A stretch of DNA of 6,357 nt from Sphingomonadales bacterium (GTDB taxonomy: Bacteria > Pseudomonadota > Alphaproteobacteria > Sphingomonadales > Sphingomonadaceae), in assembly GCA_018067055.1 (NCBI GenBank), contig JAGPVK010000062.1:1-6357 (forward strand), read 5' to 3'. The position numbers and the translations under genes were made by a program. Under the pieces are notes generated by a model, which did no database searches, was not told the DNA's origin, and saw nothing but the letters and a program-made list of their open reading frames with translations. Below are positions 1 through 5,813 of this stretch, in pieces. Every line of letters begins with the position of its first letter. Within the stretch, counting starts at the first letter, position 1.

Positions 1-72
1 GTCACATTGTTCTTCAGAGCATCGAGGACTGCTGCCAAGTCGCATAACCACCATGGGCATAAGAAACATGGC

Positions 73-2562
73 ATGGACGGCCGGGCGCGTGATCGTGAAC
101 ATGAAATGATCAAGAACCGGATCATCCTGATCATCCTCGCATGGTCGTCTTTCGCTATTCTGAACGCCGCGCCCGGATTGATTATCGGATTCGGCGTCTA
201 TTTCTTTGTCAGTATTGCCGTCGCCATCGCCTATCGCCTGCACCCCAAACCTTCCGGTTTCCGGCGCTTCATCGGGCTTTGCATAGACTTTGGTGCAGCT
301 GCCTTTCTCTTCCGGATCGGTGGCGAAAGCTTTGCCGCCGTTTATCCTGCCTTATTGTGGGTCATTCTCGGCAACGGCTTTCGGTTTGGCGTAAACTGGC
401 TGTATCTGGCCTCGGCGATGGCGGCCATCGTGTTTGGATGGACCATCTATACCGTAGACTATTGGCGCAACAGTCCGTCGCTATCGATCGGCCTGCTGGT
501 CGGGTTGGTCGTGATCCCGGCATATTGTTCCACGCTCATCACCAAAATTTCGCAAGCCAAGGAAGAAGCCGAGGCCGCGAACAAGGCCAAGAGTCTTTTT
601 CTTGCCAGCATCAGCCATGAATTGCGCACCCCGCTGAATGCCATCATCGGCTATGGTACCCACCTGCTCGACATGAAGCTGCCCGAAAAGCAGCATCAGA
701 TGGTCGCTACCAGCGTATCCGCAGGTCGCCATTTGCTGCATTTGATCAATCAGCTGCTGAATTTTGCCCATTCGGAATCTCGCGATGAACTGCCCGAACC
801 GAAAACATTTTCGCCGGTAAACCTCCTTTCCGAGGTTCGCGATATCATGCAGATTGCTGCCGACGAGAAGGATCTTAAAATCGTCCTTCAGGCAGAGCCA
901 GGCAGCGATCAGCTCGTTGCCGGCCAACTCGATTACATCCGCAATATTCTGCTAAACCTTGTCAGCAATGCCGTAAAATTCACCGAAACCGGATCGATCA
1001 CGCTGAGATGCGGATTCGGTTCGACAAATGATCTTGAACGGATGTGGGTTTCGGTCACCGACACTGGTGCAGGCATTGCGGACGATGCGCAAAAGAAAAT
1101 CTTTGACGTGTTCCAGCAGGCCAACGACAAAATTGCGAGTGAATTTGGCGGGACCGGTTTGGGTTTGGCCATTTGTCGACAATTGGCCAGCCAGATGGGT
1201 GGCCATATTTCAGTGGACAGCAAGCTCGGTGCAGGCAGCACATTCACCTTGTCGTTCCCTGCTGAACTTATCGAAACAGAAGCAACCATCGCGGATGACA
1301 ATAGCGTCAGAATCCTGTCCCTGACGCGCAACGTCAATCCCCCGGTCATTTGCAATGATGACAATCAGCCCATCAAGATCGACCATATTCAATGTCATCC
1401 ATCCGATGACATTGGAAAAATCCTCGATCACCGCAAGCTCGAATATTATGACATCGCCTTGCTGGATGAGGCCATCGCTAGCGATCATGACGATCAGTCG
1501 CCCTTATGGTCTGCCTTCCGGACAGCCAAACTGCCTCCTGTCCTGCTGGCCGAAGGCAAAGCGAAAAACCTGAAGGATCTTCAATTGCGGGCGGCCTTTG
1601 CTACTTTGCTGCCGGCGGGATCCGACTTCAGCGCGATTCGCAGCGCGGTTCAGATCGGCTGTTCATTCGTTGGTTCGGGTGCACGACAACCATCCGAAAC
1701 CGACGACAATGACCAACCATCCGAAATTATACCGGTCCGCGTACTGATCGCCGATGACAATCGGACCAACCAGATGGTGATTGAAACAATATTATCCAAT
1801 GCCGGTCACGAGGTCACAGTTGTAGCTGATGGAGAAAAAGCGCTCGAAGAGCTGGAGCAAGGGTCGTTTGACATCGTTTTTCTGGACGTGAACATGCCGA
1901 TCATGGGCGGCATCGAATGCTGCAAATTATGGCGTCAGATCGAAGGACCGAGGAAGCATGTTCCGGTGATCGGATTGACCGCCGATTCAACTGCTGACAC
2001 CGAGAAAAAATGTCTCGACGCCGGTATGGATCTGCGCATCACCAAGCCGATTGAGGCAACCGAATTGCTCGCTGTTATTGCTTCACAGACAGCGAATAAA
2101 ACGAGCCGGACAGAAAATAAAATCGCCCCTGACCCGTTGGGAGTGGTCACCAATATCGATAGCCGCATTCGCGAACCCGAGACCCCAGCCGTCGATCCGA
2201 CGCAACTGGATTATCTTCTCTCGATCGGTGATGAAGCGTTCGTGCAATCCATTATCGACGCTTATCTGGAGGATGCCAGCGAGATTCTGGTCGCCTTCAA
2301 GAAATCGATCGATGACGATTCTATCGAAGATTTCCGTTTCCATGCCCACGCATTCAAGAGCGGCGCCACAAATGTCGGTGCAAATCTGCTGGTTGAAACA
2401 TGTTCAAAGCTCGAAGTGATTTCGGAACCGGAATTCAACGATCGGCGGTTTGAATATCTGGCAAAGATAGAACGGCAAGTGAGCGAGATTCGCCTGTGCC
2501 TTGAAGCCATTACAGCGGCCAATCACGCCCATCTCGCTGCCGAAAAAGTCGCGCTAATCTGA
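73..2562 (+). CDS. rpfC: RpfC-like hybrid sensor histidine kinase of the DSF quorum-sensing system
   Basis: Inner-membrane hybrid kinase predicted to sense a DSF fatty-acid signal and pass phosphate His-Asp-His; in Xanthomonas it also binds and restrains RpfF. Numbered from the ATG at 73 (829 aa): a short charged N-terminus with an EH motif (residues 9-10), five to six hydrophobic segments (about 17-156), a signalling helix, HisKA with SHELRTPLN (phospho-His182), HATPase with N295, DTGAGI (330-335) and GGTGLGL (359-365). An extra domain follows at about 411-530, then a receiver (Asp pair 561-562, phospho-Asp605, Thr636, Lys658) and a C-terminal Hpt domain with HAFKSG (His759). The start is uncertain: the frame is open to the window edge, with a TTG at 7 and another ATG at 106. 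I prefer 73 because homology to the RpfC N-terminus begins right after it and the upstream codons look non-coding. The RpfC assignment rests on domain order, sensor sequence and the convergent rpfF neighbour. Confidence 0.88.
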   Translation: MDGRARDREHEMIKNRIILIILAWSSFAILNAAPGLIIGFGVYFFVSIAVAIAYRLHPKPSGFRRFIGLCIDFGAAAFLFRIGGESFAAVYPALLWVILGNGFRFGVNWLYLASAMAAIVFGWTIYTVDYWRNSPSLSIGLLVGLVVIPAYCSTLITKISQAKEEAEAANKAKSLFLASISHELRTPLNAIIGYGTHLLDMKLPEKQHQMVATSVSAGRHLLHLINQLLNFAHSESRDELPEPKTFSPVNLLSEVRDIMQIAADEKDLKIVLQAEPGSDQLVAGQLDYIRNILLNLVSNAVKFTETGSITLRCGFGSTNDLERMWVSVTDTGAGIADDAQKKIFDVFQQANDKIASEFGGTGLGLAICRQLASQMGGHISVDSKLGAGSTFTLSFPAELIETEATIADDNSVRILSLTRNVNPPVICNDDNQPIKIDHIQCHPSDDIGKILDHRKLEYYDIALLDEAIASDHDDQSPLWSAFRTAKLPPVLLAEGKAKNLKDLQLRAAFATLLPAGSDFSAIRSAVQIGCSFVGSGARQPSETDDNDQPSEIIPVRVLIADDNRTNQMVIETILSNAGHEVTVVADGEKALEELEQGSFDIVFLDVNMPIMGGIECCKLWRQIEGPRKHVPVIGLTADSTADTEKKCLDAGMDLRITKPIEATELLAVIASQTANKTSRTENKIAPDPLGVVTNIDSRIREPETPAVDPTQLDYLLSIGDEAFVQSIIDAYLEDASEILVAFKKSIDDDSIEDFRFHAHAFKSGATNVGANLLVETCSKLEVISEPEFNDRRFEYLAKIERQVSEIRLCLEAITAANHAHLAAEKVALI

Positions 2563-2569
2563 ACCGGTA

Positions 2570-3523
2570 TCAGACGGCCCGGAGAGACCGCTGAATGCGG
2601 CGATCCTGCGCAGTTGCCAACCGTTCCATTTTCCGGACATCTGCGTCTTCCAGATAAAGAGCAGTCTCCGCCCATGTATCGGTAATTTCCAGCAACTCTT
2701 CCAGATGGACCGGATTGGCAATCTTGCGGGCACGATAAACCGCGCGTTCCGCGTGGAAGCGCTTGCGATTGACCTTGCTATATTCGATGATGGCGGCCTC
2801 GCCCATTCCATCCTCTGCCAATATGTCGACGACACCCATGTCGTATAATTCGGCTGCAGAATATAATTTGCCCTCAAGAATGAACCGCTCGGTTTCCTTG
2901 CGGCCAAGGCGCTGCCGCAAAAAGCTGTAAGCGCCCATACCGGGAAAGAGGTTAAACAATATTTCCGGCAATCCCATTCGTGCGCTTTTTTCGGCAACCA
3001 ATATGTCAAACGCCAGAGCATGTTCAAATCCACCGCCCAATGCATCGCCCTGCACGAGCGCCATCGTAATGATCGGTGCACCGAAGGCCGTGCTATTCTC
3101 ATATTGCATGTGAACGCAGGTGCGCGCGTATTTTTTCAGGGATCCAAGATCGCGGCGCCGGATACAATCGGCAAAATGTTTCAAATCGCCGCCAAGATTA
3201 TAAATGCCGGGCGTGTGTGAAGCTGCAACAAAATAGCGCAACGGATCCGCGGCCTTTGAGCCTTCCCGTGCATAGGTTGAGTGTATCCAGTCCTGCACCT
3301 GCTGGATCTCGTCACCCAGTTCATAGGTATAGCTCGGCCGGGACTTCTGGTTCATGTAACACCAGAATATTTCGTCCGAACGATCAAATCGCAGATCGAT
3401 CTCGCGAAATTGTTTGGAAAAAATATCGGGTTCCGAAATGACCCGTTCATGGACCAGCATATCATCCGCACCGATCGGCAAATTCCGATCCAACTCGTTG
3501 GCAGCGCGACTACGAAAGTCCAT
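2570..3523 (-). CDS. rpfF: RpfF-like DSF synthase (crotonase-fold acyl-ACP dehydratase/thioesterase)
   Basis: Predicted cytoplasmic enzyme that dehydrates 3-hydroxyacyl-ACP to the cis-2-enoyl form and hydrolyses the thioester, releasing a DSF-type signal. The 317-aa protein has the crotonase core with YNLGGDL (108-114) and ALGGGFE (161-167) for the oxyanion hole, then GLPEILFNLFPGMGAYSF (184-201), a stretch diagnostic of RpfF within the enoyl-CoA hydratase superfamily. Glu167 and Glu187 lie 20 residues apart, matching the catalytic Glu141 and Glu161 of Xanthomonas RpfF. That protein is about 289 aa, so this one carries about 26 extra N-terminal residues. The ATG at 3523 is supported by a GGAG six bases upstream. 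It converges on rpfC with a 7-bp gap and follows gpsA on the same strand after 287 bp, probably with its own promoter. A generic enoyl-CoA hydratase is the alternative, but the diagnostic block and neighbouring rpfC argue against it. Confidence 0.92.
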   Translation of the reverse strand: MDFRSRAANELDRNLPIGADDMLVHERVISEPDIFSKQFREIDLRFDRSDEIFWCYMNQKSRPSYTYELGDEIQQVQDWIHSTYAREGSKAADPLRYFVAASHTPGIYNLGGDLKHFADCIRRRDLGSLKKYARTCVHMQYENSTAFGAPIITMALVQGDALGGGFEHALAFDILVAEKSARMGLPEILFNLFPGMGAYSFLRQRLGRKETERFILEGKLYSAAELYDMGVVDILAEDGMGEAAIIEYSKVNRKRFHAERAVYRARKIANPVHLEELLEITDTWAETALYLEDADVRKMERLATAQDRRIQRSLRAV

Positions 3524-3529
3524 ATATTA

Positions 3530-3533
3530 CTCC
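3530..3533 (-). promoter_or_regulatory. rpfF ribosome binding site
   Basis: GGAG on the - strand, followed by six bases (taatat) and the ATG at 3523. This well-placed Shine-Dalgarno fixes the start of rpfF at the first ATG and so supports the long N-terminus compared with Xanthomonas RpfF. Confidence 0.75.
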
Positions 3534-3594
3534 ATGTCTGGCAAAGGTGTCAGGCGTTACTCGACCTAACAAATTCCAGTGCCTACCGTGTAAA

Positions 3595-3623
3595 ATTTTA
3601 TGATATGCCCCATTTCAATGCAA
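3595..3623 (-). promoter_or_regulatory. Candidate rpfF promoter (-35/-10)
   Basis: On the - strand TTGCAT (3623-3618) is followed by exactly 17 bases and then TAAAAT (3600-3595). The -10 box matches TATAAT at 5 of 6 positions; the -35 box matches only the TTG. A start near 3588 would give a leader of about 65 nt before the rpfF ATG. It is the best-spaced pair I found in the gap, but AT-rich DNA yields such matches by chance. Confidence 0.4.
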
Positions 3624-3651
3624 GTAAAACCGAGAAGAATTTGTAACTTGC
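3620..3651. repeat. Inverted repeat over the rpfF -35 region, possible operator
   Basis: GCAAGT at 3620-3625 and its exact reverse complement ACTTGC at 3646-3651, separated by 20 bases (26 bp centre to centre, about two and a half helical turns). One arm overlaps the predicted -35 element of rpfF, a sensible place for a dimeric regulator. The arms are only 6 bp, so chance is a real alternative. Confidence 0.3.
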
Positions 3652-3677
3652 TAAATTGATTCAGAAATTTGCTTATC

Positions 3678-3694
3678 TTTGAGTCGTTTGAGTC
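3678..3694. repeat. Tandem 8-bp direct repeat upstream of the rpfF promoter
   Basis: TTTGAGTC at 3678-3685 and again at 3687-3694, with a single G between them (period 9). On the rpfF strand it reads GACTCAAA twice, about 55 to 70 bp upstream of the predicted -35 element. It could be a pair of half-sites for an activator; no known regulator is recognised. Confidence 0.35.
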
Positions 3695-3705
3695 AGAATA
3701 ATTCG

Positions 3706-3742
3706 GGCAAAATGGTTAATAACTTCCAATATATGGCAAAAT
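3706..3742. repeat. Spaced 8-bp direct repeat GGCAAAAT
   Basis: GGCAAAAT occurs at 3706-3713 and 3735-3742, 29 bp apart, in the AT-rich gap upstream of rpfF. One such 8-bp pair is expected by chance in a region of this size and composition, so the entry records sequence only and claims no function. Confidence 0.2.
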
Positions 3743-3769
3743 TTCGTTCACCCGCTATTTCATTTCGGC

Positions 3770-3799
3770 GTTCAATTCCGATGCTCGGAGGTCCCGAAC
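3770..3799 (-). terminator. Hairpin after gpsA, weak terminator candidate
   Basis: An inner stem TCCGA/TCGGA (3777-3781 and 3785-3789, three-base loop) sits inside an outer GTTC/GAAC pair (3770-3773 and 3796-3799) across an internal loop. It begins about 11 bases past the gpsA stop on the - strand. No run of T follows, so it is not a standard intrinsic terminator; it could act as a 3' stabilising or Rho-related structure, or mean nothing. Confidence 0.25.
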
Positions 3800-3810
3800 C
3801 AGCAGTATTT

Positions 3811-4812
3811 TCAGCCTGCGTCGGACTCAGCGCCGGCGGATTGATTGACCAGACCGCGGAACACACGTGCTGCTGAACGGTTGCCCTTGGTCACCTCAAA
3901 AACATCCTCGGCGATTGGCATCGCAACGCCATATTTCTTAGCCAGAGCGATGACTGTCGGGGCACTTTTCACCCCTTCAGCAACCATGTGCATTTCTTCG
4001 ATGATGTCATCAATCAGGCGCCCCTTGCCGAGTTCGACCCCGACATGGCGGTTGCGGCTCAGCGGACTGGTGCAGGTAGCGATCATGTCTCCCATGCCGG
4101 TCAGCCCTGCGAAAGTTTCGGGCTTGCCGCCCATGGCGACGCCGAGGCGCGTGATTTCAGCGAGCCCTCTGGTGATCAACGCCGATCGGGTGTTGTCTCC
4201 AGCCCCCAGACCATCACCCATGCCAACGGCGATGGCGATGATATTCTTGAGCACGCCACCCAGTTCGCAACCGAGCAGATCGGTATTGGTATAAACACGG
4301 AACAGGCCCGAGTGAAAAAGCTGCTGCAACTGCTTGACGATAATCTCGTCTTCCATCGAGATCACACTGGCAGCGGCTTGGCCCGCCATGATTTCGCGCG
4401 CCAGATTGGGACCCGTTAACACGCCGACCGGATGGCCCGGCAGGACTTCTTCAATCACTTCGGTCATCCGTTTGCTGGTCGCCAGTTCCAGACCCTTGGT
4501 AAGGCTGATGATCGGAACCCACGGCCGCAAATGTTGTTTCGCTTCTTCCAATACGCTGCGAAAATTGCTGGAAGGTATTCCCATCACCAACACGTCAGCG
4601 CCAGACACGGCCTCACCGATTTCGGAGGTTGCGGTCAGAGCTTCGGGCAATTTTATGTCGGGCAAATATTTGCTGTTACAATGATTGTCGTTGATATCGC
4701 GGACCGTTTCCTCATCCCGCGCCCAGAGCTTTATCGGCGCATTGCGCGAAACCAAAGACGCCACCGTGGTTCCCCACGATCCGCCGCCTAGCAATCCAAC
4801 TTTCAATTCCAT
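3811..4812 (-). CDS. gpsA: NAD(P)-dependent glycerol-3-phosphate dehydrogenase
   Basis: Cytoplasmic enzyme that interconverts dihydroxyacetone phosphate and sn-glycerol-3-phosphate (EC 1.1.1.94), supplying the backbone for phospholipids. The 333-aa protein begins with the dinucleotide-binding motif GLLGGGSWGTT (6-16), followed by SLTKGLE (103-109), GVLTGPNLAREI (130-141), ELGGVLKN with the conserved catalytic-type Lys189, GAGDNTRSALITRGL (203-217), GLTGMGD (236-242) and SPLSRNRHVG (249-258). These motifs and the length are normal for GpsA. I chose the ATG at 4812 over the in-frame TTG at 4824 because the TTG overlaps the Shine-Dalgarno GAGGG that sits five bases before the ATG. The lipase gene upstream ends 61 bases before this start, so the two are probably co-transcribed; rpfF lies 287 bp downstream on the same strand. 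Confidence 0.96.
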   Translation of the reverse strand: MELKVGLLGGGSWGTTVASLVSRNAPIKLWARDEETVRDINDNHCNSKYLPDIKLPEALTATSEIGEAVSGADVLVMGIPSSNFRSVLEEAKQHLRPWVPIISLTKGLELATSKRMTEVIEEVLPGHPVGVLTGPNLAREIMAGQAAASVISMEDEIIVKQLQQLFHSGLFRVYTNTDLLGCELGGVLKNIIAIAVGMGDGLGAGDNTRSALITRGLAEITRLGVAMGGKPETFAGLTGMGDMIATCTSPLSRNRHVGVELGKGRLIDDIIEEMHMVAEGVKSAPTVIALAKKYGVAMPIAEDVFEVTKGNRSAARVFRGLVNQSAGAESDAG

Positions 4813-4817
4813 AAATA

Positions 4818-4822
4818 CCCTC
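4818..4822 (-). promoter_or_regulatory. gpsA ribosome binding site
   Basis: GAGGG on the - strand, five bases (tattt) before the ATG at 4812. It decides the start of gpsA, because the alternative TTG at 4824 would overlap this site and has no Shine-Dalgarno of its own that I can see. Confidence 0.65.
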
Positions 4823-4860
4823 AATCGATGACTTCTCTAGCGGGAGTGCATCCTGTTCAA

Positions 4861-4878
4861 ACTGAAGGGAATTTCAGT
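4861..4878 (-). repeat. Short hairpin overlapping the hydrolase stop codon
   Basis: ACTGAA (4861-4866) and TTCAGT (4873-4878) form a perfect 6-bp inverted repeat with a six-base loop. The stop codon of the ABHD6-like hydrolase lies in the right arm. On the - strand it is followed only by TTTGAAC, so it is too AT-rich and lacks the T-run needed for a good terminator. It could tune read-through into gpsA. Confidence 0.3.
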
Positions 4879-5812
4879 ATTTTGCAAGGAACTCGAGATG
4901 CTTTGCAGCGGTGGCCTTCGGATTCTCAATCATCGGAACATGTCCGACATCCTCAAAAATCACTGATTCAGCGTTAGGAATGCCATCCTCAAGCACATCG
5001 ACACAACTGACATCGATCAACTGGTCATGCCGACCCCAGATGATCAACGTCGGCGCCTTCACCTGACCGAGTTGGTCATTCAGCGGTTTCACTGTTCCGT
5101 CTTCCACCAATGTCCAGAAAATCTTGTCGAGCAAATCCCGATGCGCGGCAAAATCTTCATAGAAAATTTTCCGGAATTGCCCGGGCACCTTCATCGGCTT
5201 GTGGGCGACAAATGCGAGCATCCGCTTGACGTCATCGGCACTGTGAATCTCCAGCGGATTCTTGCCCGCCTGGGCCTCTTTCTGTAATTCGCTTTCATCG
5301 GCTCCAACAACGCCTGCATTGTTGAACAAGGTCATCGAGAGCAATCGGTCCGGATAATCCAGCGCAAAACGCAGCGCAACAAAACCGCCCATGCTGTTGC
5401 CGCCAATATGGCATTTCTCGATGCCCATCGCATCCAGGAAATCGCGGACAAGCCTTGCCTGCGTAATCATGTCATAATCACGGCCTATGTCCCGGATATT
5501 GTCTCCGAATCCGGGCAAGTCCGGTGCAATCAGCCGATATTTCTCGACCATTTCCGGCGCATACATTGCCCAATTATCCTTGTCGCCACCAAAGCCATGC
5601 AGCAGCAGCAAGGGCTCTCCATCGGACGGGCCCCCTTCGAGATAGGGCCAGACCAGATCGCCCACTTTGATCGACTTTTCCGTCAGCTTGCCTTTTCGCC
5701 GCAAGGCGTTGCGCAAGAAGCTGAACAACGATCGAGGAAAGAGCACATAAACCGCAATGAATGACACCACCAGGATGCCCAAAACGGTCAGAAAAATTTC
5801 GAATGCTTCCAA
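4874..5812 (-). CDS. Membrane-anchored ABHD6-like alpha/beta hydrolase (probable monoacylglycerol or ester lipase)
   Basis: A 312-aa alpha/beta-hydrolase predicted to hydrolyse lipid esters, by resemblance to the ABHD6 and bacterial lipase group. Residues 5-26 form one hydrophobic segment followed by basic residues (RNALRRKGK), giving an uncleaved N-terminal anchor with the catalytic domain probably cytoplasmic. The domain shows HGFGG (72-76, oxyanion), APDLPGFG (96-103), the nucleophile elbow GGNSMGG (Ser140), Asp263 in GRHDQ and His291 in VGHVP, so the triad is complete. The start is TTG: no in-frame ATG lies before the anchor, and GAGAGGAG stands six bases upstream. The TTG begins one base after the stop of the upstream lipase gene, which suggests translational coupling. 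The exact substrate cannot be read from the sequence; epoxide hydrolase or haloperoxidase-like activity is less likely. Confidence 0.85.
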   Translation of the reverse strand: MEAFEIFLTVLGILVVSFIAVYVLFPRSLFSFLRNALRRKGKLTEKSIKVGDLVWPYLEGGPSDGEPLLLLHGFGGDKDNWAMYAPEMVEKYRLIAPDLPGFGDNIRDIGRDYDMITQARLVRDFLDAMGIEKCHIGGNSMGGFVALRFALDYPDRLLSMTLFNNAGVVGADESELQKEAQAGKNPLEIHSADDVKRMLAFVAHKPMKVPGQFRKIFYEDFAAHRDLLDKIFWTLVEDGTVKPLNDQLGQVKAPTLIIWGRHDQLIDVSCVDVLEDGIPNAESVIFEDVGHVPMIENPKATAAKHLEFLAKY

Positions 5813-5813
5813 G

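Larger units (their letters stand above)
3524..3810. other. AT-rich intergenic region between gpsA and rpfF
   Basis: This 287-bp stretch holds no convincing gene. It is visibly richer in A and T than its flanks. On the - strand it would contain the 3' end of the gpsA transcript and the control region of rpfF. It carries a candidate sigma-70-type promoter, an inverted repeat overlapping the -35 element, two pairs of short direct repeats and one hairpin, each listed separately. Confidence 0.7.

Noticed and set aside
933..1364. 143-aa open frame antisense to rpfC
   Set aside because: It lies opposite the conserved HATPase coding region and is a reading-frame shadow with no motifs or ribosome binding site seen.
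2558..2574. Small dyad TCTGA-N7-TCAGA across the two convergent stops
   Set aside because: Two facing TGA stops make three of the five pairs automatically; the rest is a 2-bp extension with no T-run, so it is not a terminator.
2554..3102. 182-aa open frame on the - strand inside rpfF
   Set aside because: It is out of frame with rpfF, rich in Arg, Ser and Trp, and shows no domain; the rpfF frame has clear family motifs.
2570..3523. Catabolic enoyl-CoA hydratase instead of RpfF
   Set aside because: The GLPEILF...FPGMGAYSF block, the Glu spacing and the adjacent RpfC fit RpfF much better than beta-oxidation hydratases.
3679..3876. 65-aa open frame on the + strand in the gpsA-rpfF gap
   Set aside because: It runs into the gpsA 3' end in antisense, has no Shine-Dalgarno that I can see and no recognisable sequence.
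3845..4294. 149-aa open frame antisense to gpsA
   Set aside because: Shadow of the gpsA coding strand; composition dominated by Ser, Pro, Thr and Arg, with no domain.
4810..4824. TTG at 4824 as the gpsA start
   Set aside because: The codon overlaps the GAGGG that serves the ATG at 4812, and GpsA proteins normally start a few residues before the GxGxxG motif.
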